NCBI RefSeq assembly: GCF_049965695.1
Contig: NZ_JBMFWB010000008.1
Coordinates: forward strand, 13,143 to 77,142
Reading direction: 5' to 3'
DNA length: 64,000 nucleotides
Origin: Athalassotoga sp049965695
GTDB taxonomy: Bacteria; Thermotogota; Thermotogae; Mesoaciditogales; Mesoaciditogaceae
Below the pieces are notes generated by a model. The model searched no databases. It saw only the letters and a list, made by a program, of their open reading frames with translations, and was not told the DNA's origin. Below, one piece after another: positions 17,473 to 26,065 of this stretch. Each line of letters opens with the position of its first letter. Within the stretch, counting starts at the first letter, position 1. A program made the position numbers and the translations under genes.

Positions 17473-18365
17473 TCCTCGTTCTTAACCTTAAAAACCTCAG
17501 GCGAAAAGACACTTCTTCTGTAATGGCAGTATGGAACTTTGTGGGTCTTTTCGTAATAATCCTGATGGTAATCTTCCGCAAGCCAAAAGTCTGAAGCACG
17601 TCTTATTTCCGTGGCAACAACTCTTCCCATCTTTTGAAGTTCTTTTTTCACGGATTCGGCGACTTGCCTTTGAGCATCGTCCGTGTAAAAGATCACGCTT
17701 TTGTACTGTTCACCTATATCGGGTCCCTGACCGTCAAACTGGGAAAAATCGTGAATTTCAAAGAAAAATCTTACAAGAGTTGCATAATCGACTTCTGAAG
17801 TATCGTATATTATCTCTGCCGTTTCGAAATGTCCTGTGGTACCTGTACATACCTGCTCGTAAGTGGGATTTTTCTTTTTTCCACCCATGTATCCCACCCT
17901 CGTGTCAAGGACACCCTTGAAAGTTTTGAACATGTACTCTGTTCCCCAAAAACATCCTGCGGCAAAAAACGCCCTATTCCTTTGGACTTTTTCTCCATCC
18001 GGCACAAATTCCATCGACACTGAATTAACACAATGTCTTACATTTTTTGAGGTGTACCCTTCTCCTTCAAAAACATGGCCAAGATGTGATCCGCAATAGG
18101 CACATGTTATTTCCGTTCTTTGACCATCCGCATCCATCTGTCTCTTTACGGCACCGGGTATTTCTTCGTCAAAACTTGGCCATCCGCATTCAGATTTGAA
18201 TTTGCTGCTTGATTTATAAAGTGGCAACCCGCATCTTTTACAAACGTAGGTTCCCTTTTCGTAGAAATCGTTGTATTTACCGGTGAAAGGCTTTTCAGTT
18301 CCTTTCTTGATTATCACAAATTCTTCATATGGATCGAGTTTTTTAAGCATGTCTTTTTTCATCAT
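17469..18365 (-). CDS. msrBA: Peptide methionine sulfoxide reductase, MsrB-MsrA fusion
   Basis: Repairs both diastereomers of methionine sulfoxide. Residues about 10-125 are MsrB, with two zinc-binding CxxC pairs (CKRCG and CAYCGSHLGH) and the catalytic Cys in RHCVNS; residues about 130-290 are MsrA, with the catalytic Cys in AGCFWGTEYMF and the ending EDYHQDYYEK-type block. The MsrB-first order is the reverse of the PilB/MsrAB order. Two ATGs start the gene (18365, 18362); GGAGG is better spaced for the second. No signal peptide, so it acts in the cytosol. Confidence 0.95.
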   Translation of the reverse strand: MMKKDMLKKLDPYEEFVIIKKGTEKPFTGKYNDFYEKGTYVCKRCGLPLYKSSSKFKSECGWPSFDEEIPGAVKRQMDADGQRTEITCAYCGSHLGHVFEGEGYTSKNVRHCVNSVSMEFVPDGEKVQRNRAFFAAGCFWGTEYMFKTFKGVLDTRVGYMGGKKKNPTYEQVCTGTTGHFETAEIIYDTSEVDYATLVRFFFEIHDFSQFDGQGPDIGEQYKSVIFYTDDAQRQVAESVKKELQKMGRVVATEIRRASDFWLAEDYHQDYYEKTHKVPYCHYRRSVFSPEVFKVKNEE

Positions 18366-18445
18366 AATACCTCCACGTTATATGAACTACATGACAATTA
18401 TATTATACTATACTAAACATATACTGAGCCAACTTTAACCAAATC

Positions 18446-18468
18446 ACCGCTGCGGCAGGTGCCCTTAA
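18446..18468 (+). repeat. Remnant of the palindromic repeat element
   Basis: The stretch holds CGCTGCGGCAGGTGCCC, which matches one end of the element seen at 28.9, 29.05 and 46.8 kb (GGCAGGTGCC) joined to its central CGCTGCG word. Too short to be a full copy; it abuts heptamer locus 3. Confidence 0.4.
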
Positions 18469-18469
18469 T

Positions 18470-18540
18470 GGCAGGTAGCGTATGGCTCGTAGCACGTAGA
18501 AAAAACAGTGATGCGTGATCGGTAACGAGTAAGTAGTCAA
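18470..18540 (-). repeat. Degenerate heptamer repeat, locus 3
   Basis: On the minus strand: CTACTTA, CTCGTTA, CCGATCA, CGCATCA, then CTG and a T tract, then CGTGCTA, CGAGCCA, TACGCTA, CCTGCCA. The order, including the T tract in the middle, parallels locus 2, so the two loci look homologous and not just similar in composition. It lies between the divergent msrBA and proC genes. Confidence 0.65.
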
Positions 18541-18591
18541 AGGCAATCGGAATTTGAACTTTGTTTAGTATAATTAGGAAAGGAGGTTCAA

Positions 18592-19368
18592 ATGAAGATA
18601 GGGATAATAGGTGTCGGAAACATAGGAACGATAATTGCAGAGGCACTGATCGACGATCACGATCTCGTGCTTGTGAACAGAAGAACGGAGAAATTGAAAC
18701 GATTTCAAAATAAAGCGCAAATATTTTCAAAAATAGAAGAAATGCCGGATGTGGACATTTTGTTTTTTTGCGTAAAGCCTCAGGATGCGATAAGCGCACT
18801 CAAAAGGATAAAAGTAAAAAGCGGTATAATCGTAAGCACCGTAACAGGTTTGAAGATATCGACGATAAAATCCCATTTAGATGGGAACATCGTCAGGATC
18901 ATGCCCAACATACCGATATCGATAGGAAAGGGTGTTGTAGGCATAACGTATTCCGAAGAATTCACCGACGATAAAAAGCAAATCGTCAAATCTTTGCTTT
19001 CAAACTTTGGAGTACTTGTGGAAATAGAGGAAAAACACTTCGCAGCCGTGACGGCCTTAAGCGGAAGCGGTCCTGCCTTTATCTTCGTCATAATAGAGGC
19101 GCTTGTCGATGCGGGCATGAAACTTGGCCTTTCTTACGATACATCGATGGAACTCGTCATAGAAACGATAAAGGGATCTGCGGAGTTACTTCAAAAAGAA
19201 GGAAAACATCCCGGAGAATTTCGCCATCTTGTCACCTCTCCGGGAGGAACGACGATAGAGGGCATATACTCTTTAGAGCGTGAAGGATTGAGGGGAATAC
19301 TCATGAAGATGATCTTCGACACCTACAAAAAAGCGCTGGAGTTACAGGATGATTCACATGAAAGTTGA
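18592..19368 (+). CDS. proC: Pyrroline-5-carboxylate reductase
   Basis: Last step of proline synthesis: NAD(P)H-dependent reduction of pyrroline-5-carboxylate. The Rossmann start is IGIIGVGNIGTIIAEAL, followed by CVKPQD and the C-terminal signature LVTSPGGTTIEGIYSLE. Length 258 residues is normal. The ATG has AAGGAGG 6 nt upstream, and a TATAAT at 18569-18574 is the likely -10 although no good -35 is visible. First gene of proC-proA-proB; overlaps proA by 20 nt. Confidence 0.95.
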   Translation: MKIGIIGVGNIGTIIAEALIDDHDLVLVNRRTEKLKRFQNKAQIFSKIEEMPDVDILFFCVKPQDAISALKRIKVKSGIIVSTVTGLKISTIKSHLDGNIVRIMPNIPISIGKGVVGITYSEEFTDDKKQIVKSLLSNFGVLVEIEEKHFAAVTALSGSGPAFIFVIIEALVDAGMKLGLSYDTSMELVIETIKGSAELLQKEGKHPGEFRHLVTSPGGTTIEGIYSLEREGLRGILMKMIFDTYKKALELQDDSHES

Positions 19369-20602
19369 AGAACTCGCAAGAAAGGTCGCGCAGTCAAAAA
19401 AATCGATCGGCCTTATGAGCAGTCAAAGGAAAAATGAGGCTTTGAGATCGATCGCCGGTGCCATAGACAAAAACAGAAAAAATATCCTTGAAGGTAACAG
19501 AATAGACGTTGAAGCCTCAAGAAAGAACGGGATGGTTGAGTCCATCATCGATAGGTTACTTTTGAACGATAAAAGGATAGGTTCGATGATAGATTCGATA
19601 AAGAGAATCGTAGATCTCGATGATCCTGTTGGGAAAATAGAAAATGGATGGACCCTGCCGAATGGATTGAGAATAACGAAGGTTAAAGTTCCGATAGGTG
19701 CCATCGGCATGATCTACGAGGGCAGACCAAATGTCACGGTAGACTCTGCGATACTGTGTTTAAAAAGCGGCAACACCGTGCTGCTAAAGGGCAGTGCCTC
19801 GGCCCAGAACAGCAACGCGGCACTTGTTGATGCGATAAAATCAGGCCTTAAAGCGGCAGATTTCGATCAAAATGCGGTAGAACTCATCGAGGACACATCG
19901 CATAACGCCGTCGAAGAGATGATAAAGATGAGGGCATATCTCGATCTTGTAATTCCGCGAGGGGGCAAGTCCCTCATAGATTTCGTAGTTCAAAATGCGA
20001 CCGTTCCAACCCTCGAGACTGGCGCCGGAAATTGTCATATCTTCGTCGATGAATCCGCGGACTTAAATATGGCGCTGAGAATAATAGAGAATGCCAAAGT
20101 TCAAAGGCCCGGTACATGTAATGCCGCAGAGAAGGCCTTAATCCATCAAAAGGTGGCCGGAATTTTTCTTCCCATGCTCTACGACAAACTCAAAGCGCTA
20201 AACGTCGAAATGAGAGGATGCGAGGAATCGCTGAAGATAATTCCATCCATGAAAAGGGCAACGGATGAAGACTGGCCGACCGAATATCTTGATCTCATAC
20301 TCGGCATCAAAATCGTCAAAGACATAGACGAGGCGATAGATCACATAACGAAATACGGCACAAAGCATTCGGAGTCCATAATAACGAACAATTACCAAAA
20401 TGCCATGAAATTCACATCTGAAATCGATGCGGCGGCAGTCTACGTCAATGCCTCGACGAGATTTACCGACGGTGGAGAGTTCGGATTTGGCGCCGAGATA
20501 GGCATAAGTACCCAAAAACTCCATGCCCGCGGTCCAGTCGGGTTGAACGAGTTAACATCTTACAAATACGTAATTCACGGTGAAGGACAGATAAGGTCAT
20601 GA
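19349..20602 (+). CDS. proA: Gamma-glutamyl phosphate reductase
   Basis: NADPH-dependent reduction of glutamyl-5-phosphate to the semialdehyde, second step of proline synthesis. Aldehyde-dehydrogenase-like fold; visible blocks are IGMIYEGRPNVTVDS, IPRGGKSLIDFV, the catalytic Cys in QRPGTCNAAEKAL and FTDGGEFGFGAEIGISTQKLHARGP split over the C-terminal half. Length 417 residues is typical. Start may be the ATG at 19349 (GGAG 7 nt upstream) or the ATG at 19358. It overlaps proC and, by 4 nt, proB. Confidence 0.95.
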   Translation: MIHMKVEELARKVAQSKKSIGLMSSQRKNEALRSIAGAIDKNRKNILEGNRIDVEASRKNGMVESIIDRLLLNDKRIGSMIDSIKRIVDLDDPVGKIENGWTLPNGLRITKVKVPIGAIGMIYEGRPNVTVDSAILCLKSGNTVLLKGSASAQNSNAALVDAIKSGLKAADFDQNAVELIEDTSHNAVEEMIKMRAYLDLVIPRGGKSLIDFVVQNATVPTLETGAGNCHIFVDESADLNMALRIIENAKVQRPGTCNAAEKALIHQKVAGIFLPMLYDKLKALNVEMRGCEESLKIIPSMKRATDEDWPTEYLDLILGIKIVKDIDEAIDHITKYGTKHSESIITNNYQNAMKFTSEIDAAAVYVNASTRFTDGGEFGFGAEIGISTQKLHARGPVGLNELTSYKYVIHGEGQIRS

Positions 20603-21624
20603 AATGCGTCGTTAAATTCGGAAGCAACCTGCTTGTCGCAAAAGACGGAAAGATAGACGAAACCTTTATCGAAAAAATTGCATCCGAAGTTTCAAAGGCC
20701 ATGGATGCGGGCCACGAGATCTTCATAGTCTCATCCGGTGCGAAGGCCGGCGGGTATGGGATACTCAAATCGAAGGGCGCAAAACTTTCAGAAAAGCAGG
20801 CGCTTTGCGCCATAGGTCAGATAGAACTCATGAAGATTTATTCGGAGAAATTCCAAAAGTTTGGCAAAGTGGTATCGCAGTTGTTGCTTACGAGAGAAGA
20901 TTTCTCAAACAGAAAAAGATTCATAAATATAATGAACACGATCGATTCGTTGAAGCATTTTGGAGTTGTTCCGATAATAAACGAAAATGACACTGTCGCA
21001 ACTGAAGAGATCAAAGTCGGAGACAACGATACGCTTTCGGCCTATTTATCCATCGGGCTGAAGGCAGACATGCTTGTGCTTTTTTCGGTCGTGAATGGAG
21101 TCTTCGATCAAGGGGGAAATGTGATAGATGAATTCGATGAAAGAAAAATTATAGCAAACTTAGGAAGAACGAATTGGGGAAGCGGCGGGATCTCAACGAA
21201 GATAAAGGCTGCAAAGATGGCATCGGAGGCCGGCATAACTGCCATCATAACAAATGGAAAAAAGATGAATTTGACAAAGATGTTAAACGGAGAAGCGGAA
21301 GGAACGATCTTCAGGCCCTCAAAAAGGCCGAATGCGAAAAAAGCATGGATTGGTTTTGTTGCCCAGCCCAAAGGGAAAATTTACGTAGATGACGGTGCGA
21401 AAGCGGCAATCTTCAAAGGAAAAAGTCTTTTGCCGGTAGGAGTTATTTCGTGCGAAGGAAAGTTTTCAAAAGATGATACGGTCGAGATAATAAACAAAGA
21501 TCAGACCATAGCAATGGCCACCGTCAATTGTTCCAGCAGTGTTGTGGAAAACACGGTTAAAGGAAAGTTAAAAGGTCATGATGAAATTTGCCATGCCGAT
21601 AAAATCATGGTGTTGATAAAATGA
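20599..21624 (+). CDS. proB: Glutamate 5-kinase
   Basis: ATP-dependent phosphorylation of glutamate, the first and normally feedback-controlled step of proline synthesis. The amino-acid-kinase domain covers about residues 1-245 (VVKFGSNLL, VSSGAKAGG, IINENDTVA, GDNDTLSA, GGISTKIKAA) and a C-terminal PUA domain covers about 255-341. ATGA overlap with proA. With proC and proA it gives a complete glutamate-to-proline route in one transcript. Confidence 0.95.
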   Translation: MKCVVKFGSNLLVAKDGKIDETFIEKIASEVSKAMDAGHEIFIVSSGAKAGGYGILKSKGAKLSEKQALCAIGQIELMKIYSEKFQKFGKVVSQLLLTREDFSNRKRFINIMNTIDSLKHFGVVPIINENDTVATEEIKVGDNDTLSAYLSIGLKADMLVLFSVVNGVFDQGGNVIDEFDERKIIANLGRTNWGSGGISTKIKAAKMASEAGITAIITNGKKMNLTKMLNGEAEGTIFRPSKRPNAKKAWIGFVAQPKGKIYVDDGAKAAIFKGKSLLPVGVISCEGKFSKDDTVEIINKDQTIAMATVNCSSSVVENTVKGKLKGHDEICHADKIMVLIK

Positions 21625-22592
21625 AAAAGACATTTCTTTTCTTGATTTTTTTGATTTTTTCTTGTTTGTCCGCCTTTGCATGGGAAGTGTTTTTTAATCT
21701 TCCACCTGATGCGGGTCAACTCAAAAATTCGGTACTCGAACTCATCGGTTCGGCACACAGATCCATTCATATCTCCATTTACAGTCTTGACGATGAGGAT
21801 GTGATCTCACTTTTGAGGGCAAAATCCTTTGAAGGTCTTGATGTTAGAATTGTCATGGAAGGAGAAAATTACGTTAAAAACATAAAGATGCTTTCCGATC
21901 TTGATATCGTTGCCGATCCTTTGAACAACGGCCTTATGCACTCGAAATACATGATAGTGGATGGTAAATATGTATGGTTTGGTTCCACAAATTTGACAAA
22001 TTCCGGGTTTTACCAGGATTTCAACAATTCCATGATTTTTGAATCACCAGAAATCGCCGATGTTTTTGAAAAAGATTTCCGAAAGATGAGAGAAGGGTAC
22101 TTTGAGAATTCAAAAGACGATGAATCTGGAATGCTCTTCGTCGATAACGTCAGAATGAAGGTATGCTTTTCACCTTCCGAAGAAACATTCGAATCTATTC
22201 TTGAAATGCTTAAGCATGCGAAGTCAGAAGTGGATGTTGCCATTTATTCCTTTTCAGATCCTCGAATTGCACTTACACTCGCTACCCTTGATGAGAAAGG
22301 AGTGAAGGTAAGAGTGCTGGCCGATGAAAGTTGGAATTCATCCTCTTACAGTTTTGTGCCAGAGATGAAAGAATTTTCATTTGTCAAAAAATATCATCTG
22401 TCCAAAGGCCTGTTTCACCACAAGTACATCATCATCGATCCACGTGGAATCGATCCGGTAGTCATAACAGGATCTTACAATTTAACTCTTTCTGCTGAAA
22501 GGAAAAATGATGAAACGGTAGTCATCCTTCATTCCAAAGAAATTTCATTGAGGTATCTTGACAATTTTGAGGCACTTTACATTTCAAACTGA
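21621..22592 (+). CDS. Exported phospholipase D-family protein with two HKD motifs
   Basis: A 323-residue protein with a clear N-terminal signal peptide (MKKTFLFLIFLIFSCLSAFA, cleavage after about residue 20), so it acts outside the cytoplasm. Two catalytic motifs are complete: HSKYMIVDGKYVWFGSTN in the first half and HHKYIIIDPRG followed by GSYNLT in the second. The two-half arrangement fits PLD-type lipases or secreted Nuc-like nucleases; sequence alone does not separate these. It overlaps proB by 4 nt although it has no visible link to proline. Confidence 0.88.
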   Translation: MKKTFLFLIFLIFSCLSAFAWEVFFNLPPDAGQLKNSVLELIGSAHRSIHISIYSLDDEDVISLLRAKSFEGLDVRIVMEGENYVKNIKMLSDLDIVADPLNNGLMHSKYMIVDGKYVWFGSTNLTNSGFYQDFNNSMIFESPEIADVFEKDFRKMREGYFENSKDDESGMLFVDNVRMKVCFSPSEETFESILEMLKHAKSEVDVAIYSFSDPRIALTLATLDEKGVKVRVLADESWNSSSYSFVPEMKEFSFVKKYHLSKGLFHHKYIIIDPRGIDPVVITGSYNLTLSAERKNDETVVILHSKEISLRYLDNFEALYISN

Positions 22593-22605
22593 AAAATGTT
22601 ATAAT
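22576..22605 (+). promoter_or_regulatory. Promoter of the small exported protein gene
   Basis: -35 TTTACA (22576-22581), 18-nt spacer, -10 TATAAT (22600-22605), starting inside the end of the PLD-family gene; the next gene starts at 22636 with GGGGG ahead of it. Confidence 0.6.
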
Positions 22606-22635
22606 CTCTCAAACTTCAAATAAGGGGGTATACAC

Positions 22636-23097
22636 ATGAAGAGTGCTGTTGTTGTCGTGGTAATGATTTTGGCGATAAGTGTTGCGAGTTTTGCTTTGAT
22701 GATCGGATTTACAGACGGGGTAGTTTCTTATGCACTTTCGGTTGGAACAGAATTAACTCCTTCTACCTTTGCTTACGTTGGATTTTCCTTTCCTCTTGGT
22801 GCGATGATCGGTGGCGGGATGAAACTCGGAGATCTTTACAATTTCGATTTCGGAAAAGCCACAAATGGCCAGGAAATAGGCAATTTGAATATCGGATACG
22901 GCGCTGTTGCCGACGCCGAACTTGATGCTTTTTACGGTTTTTATCCCGCAGTTTTTGTTGGCCCGGCCGTTATCTTAAACGCTAATTTGCCCTTTATAAG
23001 CAGTAAAATACTTTCTTACACGGCAATTGGATTGGGCTGGCCTTTGCAATCTTCGCCGGGATTTAGTTGGACAACAGGATGGTTCTACGTTTTCTAA
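22636..23097 (+). CDS. Small exported hypothetical protein, possible outer-toga beta-strand protein
   Basis: A 153-residue protein that I do not recognise. It has a signal peptide (about residues 1-20) and then a Gly- and aromatic-rich sequence with alternating hydrophobic stretches such as AYVGFSFPLGAMIGGGM, ending in WFYVF. A C-terminal Phe with alternating aromatics is the usual mark of outer-membrane beta-barrel proteins, but at about 130 mature residues it would be a small barrel at most. It has its own promoter and is closed by a strong terminator, so it is a single-gene unit. Confidence 0.65.
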   Translation: MKSAVVVVVMILAISVASFALMIGFTDGVVSYALSVGTELTPSTFAYVGFSFPLGAMIGGGMKLGDLYNFDFGKATNGQEIGNLNIGYGAVADAELDAFYGFYPAVFVGPAVILNANLPFISSKILSYTAIGLGWPLQSSPGFSWTTGWFYVF

Positions 23098-23113
23098 ATT
23101 GATTTTGATACAA

Positions 23114-23140
23114 AGGTCCTCCGTAGAGGAGGACTTTTTG
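23114..23140 (+). terminator. Rho-independent terminator of the small exported protein gene
   Basis: GTCCTCC (23116-23122), loop GTAGA, GGAGGAC (23128-23134), then five T. Confidence 0.9.
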
Positions 23141-23177
23141 TTTGCTTTGCGGTATAATCGATCTTGGAGATGATTGA

Positions 23178-23819
23178 ATGAAAAAAGTGGCGCTACTTTC
23201 TATTTTGATTTTTTCAATTTTAGCGCTTTCCGTTTTTGCAAATGGTCAAATTATCGTGGATAAAGTTTTAACTGGTAAAACCATAGTTTTGGATCCCGGA
23301 AATGGAGGATCCGATCCTGGCGCGATAGGACCGACAGGCTTACTTGAAAAAAACATAAATCTTATCGTTGCATTCGATCTTGCCCAGTTACTTAAAATTC
23401 AAGGTGCAAATGTGATTTTAACGCGATCTACGGATACTTACGTACCGCTCAGACAGAGAATAGAAATCGCAAATCAAGCAAGCGCCGATCTTTTTATATC
23501 AATCGCGCACAATTCCATTCAAGGAGCGCCAAACGTAGACAGACCTCAGGTTTTCTACTGGAGCACTTCCAACGCTTCGAAGTTTGCCGCCGGTATATTT
23601 CTCAAAGCATTCGAAAATTTTTTTGGCACAAATGGAAATTTAATAAGAGAAGAATTCACGGTGCTGAGATATGCTCAAGTTCCGGCCATTCTCGTTGAAC
23701 CGTGCTTTATGTCCAATCCAGCGAGAGAACAATGGCTAAAGAGCAGCAAAAATCTCTGGCGTGAGGCTGTCATATACGATATGGCGATACTCGAATATTT
23801 TGAAACACTTGGATCATGA
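23178..23819 (+). CDS. N-acetylmuramoyl-L-alanine amidase fold protein (Amidase_3) with altered zinc ligands
   Basis: A 213-residue exported protein: signal peptide about 1-21, then an Amidase_3 domain with LTRSTDTYVPLRQRIEIAN and PAILVEPCFMSN. In active enzymes zinc is held by His in DPGHGG, Glu in xEK and His in SIHAN. Here the first is Asn42 (DPGNGG), Glu57 is kept, and the third site reads SIAHNS, so its His is one position late. The catalytic Glu (Glu174) is kept. It may be inactive, bind metal differently, or act as a peptidoglycan-binding or regulatory protein. The last 6 nt overlap the convergent pyrE end. Confidence 0.82.
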   Translation: MKKVALLSILIFSILALSVFANGQIIVDKVLTGKTIVLDPGNGGSDPGAIGPTGLLEKNINLIVAFDLAQLLKIQGANVILTRSTDTYVPLRQRIEIANQASADLFISIAHNSIQGAPNVDRPQVFYWSTSNASKFAAGIFLKAFENFFGTNGNLIREEFTVLRYAQVPAILVEPCFMSNPAREQWLKSSKNLWREAVIYDMAILEYFETLGS

Positions 23820-24395
23820 TCCCATGACGAATTTTCTTGTGCCCGGTTTGACGAGAGGAATTCCTTGCTTGCAAAGAGGACACTCCGTCGCTTTGTAATT
23901 GTTCAAGGGCAATTCCACAAGTGTTGCTATTGGAAGTCCTTCTATTTCAATTAGATTCCCTCTATTTGCGATTGAAGCGGTGCAAATGGCGGAAACGCCG
24001 TGTTTTCGAAGTAGTTCTATCACTTCTTTCGTAGATTTTCCTGTGGTTATAACATCTTCAACTATTGCAACCCTTTTAAATGTGGAAGGATCGAAATCGC
24101 GCCTGAATTTCATCAGGCCGTCATCTTCTCTTTCGGTGAAAAGAAATGGGATATTGAGATGCTTTGCAACTTCGTATCCTATTATAATTCCTCCTATTGC
24201 AGGTGAAACTATACAGTCTGGGTTGTAAGCGGAAATTTTAAGAGAAATTCCGTAACCCAATTCTTCGGCATACCATGGGAATCTAAGTGCCTTTGCACAT
24301 TGTATGTAAGAATCCGAATGCAGTCCGGAAGACAGCAAGAAATGCCCATGAATTAAGGCATCCGTTTCTTCAAGTATTTTTTTGTAATCCATCAT
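23814..24395 (-). CDS. pyrE: Orotate phosphoribosyltransferase
   Basis: Transfers phosphoribosyl from PRPP to orotate, giving OMP. The PRPP motif is VAIVEDVITTGKST, and SPAIGGIIIGYEVA and FLFTEREDD are the other family blocks. A C-terminal CPLC pair is present, as in the Thermus/Thermotoga-type enzymes. Last gene of the pyrBCKDFE operon, 6 nt after pyrF. A terminator is not obvious because the end overlaps the convergent amidase gene by 6 nt. Confidence 0.95.
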   Translation of the reverse strand: MMDYKKILEETDALIHGHFLLSSGLHSDSYIQCAKALRFPWYAEELGYGISLKISAYNPDCIVSPAIGGIIIGYEVAKHLNIPFLFTEREDDGLMKFRRDFDPSTFKRVAIVEDVITTGKSTKEVIELLRKHGVSAICTASIANRGNLIEIEGLPIATLVELPLNNYKATECPLCKQGIPLVKPGTRKFVMGS

Positions 24396-24401
24396 TTCAC
24401 C

Positions 24402-25166
24402 TCATATAGAAAGCATTTTGGAATATTCACGTGCCGATTTTGAAGGATCTTCTGAAAAAATTATGGATCTCGAAACATTCACGAGAATTCTGTCATGTTC
24501 AACCGAGTTCATGGTGGCTTCAACGTCTCCCCCTTGTGTGCCTATACCCGGAATCAATATAATGCTTTCTTTTGCCATTAGGGATATCTCAAGAAGTTTT
24601 TCGCTAACGGTAGCACCGACGACAAGGCCGCAATTTCCGTATTTTTTGTTTTTATCATCGACGAATTTCGCCACTTTTGCGTAAAGCGGCGGTGTCCCAT
24701 GATACTCAAAATCAATTGCGCTTTTATTGGAAGAAAGGCATACGACGAAAGCATATTTGTCTTTGTAATTCAAGAAAGGATCTATCGCATCTGCCCCCAT
24801 GTACGGAGAAAGAGTTACGGCGTCAAAGTTAAAAAAATCAAAGACGGCTTTTGCGTAAGATCTTGCCGTCGATTCTATGTCACCACGTTTTACATCGTAT
24901 ATCACCGGAAGATCCCCGATGAGATCTCTCGTCTTTAAAAGCGCGTTCATTCCTTCGGGGCCGAGTGCTTCGTAAAATGCTGAATTGATCTTGTACGCAC
25001 ATACAATATCTCCGGTTTTTTCGATGATCGATTTGTTAAATTCATATATGCCCTGGGCATTTTGGGGGAATTTTTTTGGCAGTTTTTCAACGTCCGAGTC
25101 AAGGCCTATGACCAACACATTTCCAACCTTATGCATTCTGCTTCTTATCTTTTCTGTGAATTTCAT
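24402..25166 (-). CDS. pyrF: Orotidine 5'-phosphate decarboxylase, PyrF2 subfamily
   Basis: Decarboxylates OMP to UMP. The catalytic tetrad motif is VIYDVKRGDIEST, and PGIGTQGGD is the phosphate-binding loop. The 254-residue length and the GLDSDVEKLP start fit the longer 'type 2' subfamily. It overlaps pyrD by 4 nt and is followed by pyrE. Confidence 0.95.
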   Translation of the reverse strand: MKFTEKIRSRMHKVGNVLVIGLDSDVEKLPKKFPQNAQGIYEFNKSIIEKTGDIVCAYKINSAFYEALGPEGMNALLKTRDLIGDLPVIYDVKRGDIESTARSYAKAVFDFFNFDAVTLSPYMGADAIDPFLNYKDKYAFVVCLSSNKSAIDFEYHGTPPLYAKVAKFVDDKNKKYGNCGLVVGATVSEKLLEISLMAKESIILIPGIGTQGGDVEATMNSVEHDRILVNVSRSIIFSEDPSKSAREYSKMLSI

Positions 25167-26065
25167 CGGAATCCTCCTCTGTGCGAAACATTTACAACCT
25201 CTTTGAAATCGAGTTTAAGCGCTTCAAGCATATTTTTGAGATCTTCAATTATTTTTTGAATAGATTTTGGATCTATCATGGCCTGAGTTCCTATTTCAAC
25301 AATTGACGCACCGGCGATCGCGTATTCCATGACATCTTCGGCTTTTGTAACTCCGCCAAGCCCTATTACCGTGAGATCTTCAAAGGCTTCTTTTACCTGA
25401 TAAACTTTCCATAACGCGATCGGCATAAATGCAGGACCGCTTAATCCGCCTTTTACATTCTTAAGAAATGGCTTTCCCGTTTTGAAATTGAATTTTGCAC
25501 CCTGAATTGAATTTCCGATATTCACGATCTTGATACCTGAATCTATGGCAATTTGAGATTGTCGTATGACATCTAAATCGAGTGATAATTTGGCTATCAA
25601 AGGTTTTTTCGTCATCGCTTTGCAACCCGACAATATCTCTTTTGTGAGTTGGGAATCTGAAACTATCACTTTTCCACCGACGTTTGGGCATGACAGGTTT
25701 ACCTCTATCATATCGGCGAATTTTTCCACTTTTCTTGTTACATCTGCAAAATCTTCGGGATTTTCTCCTCCGACCGAAATTATTCTGACACATTTTTCGG
25801 GAAGAAATGGCGCTGTTTTTTGGATAAAAAGATCAACTCCTGGATTTTGAAGGCCTATCGAATTCAAAAGACCATTTTGAATGTAAACAAGACGCGGAGG
25901 CATGTTACCTGTTACCGGCTTTGGTGTCACCGTTTTTGAAGTAAAACCGCCTATGATGCCTGGAGAGACGTATTTGAAGAACTCATCTCCAAACCCCAAA
26001 GGACCGGAGGCCGTTACAATTGGATTTTTAAAATGAATGCCCTCTATTTCTACTGATAAGTCCAT
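25163..26065 (-). CDS. pyrD: Dihydroorotate dehydrogenase, class 1B catalytic subunit
   Basis: Oxidises dihydroorotate to orotate using FMN; class 1B enzymes pass electrons to NAD+ through PyrK. Family blocks: KNPIVTASGPLGFG at the N-terminus, EVNLSCPNVGGK with the catalytic Cys of SCPN, and GLGGVTKAEDVMEYAIAGAS for phosphate binding. The adjacent pyrK supports class 1B. Its start overlaps the pyrK end by 16 nt. Confidence 0.95.
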   Translation of the reverse strand: MDLSVEIEGIHFKNPIVTASGPLGFGDEFFKYVSPGIIGGFTSKTVTPKPVTGNMPPRLVYIQNGLLNSIGLQNPGVDLFIQKTAPFLPEKCVRIISVGGENPEDFADVTRKVEKFADMIEVNLSCPNVGGKVIVSDSQLTKEILSGCKAMTKKPLIAKLSLDLDVIRQSQIAIDSGIKIVNIGNSIQGAKFNFKTGKPFLKNVKGGLSGPAFMPIALWKVYQVKEAFEDLTVIGLGGVTKAEDVMEYAIAGASIVEIGTQAMIDPKSIQKIIEDLKNMLEALKLDFKEVVNVSHRGGFR

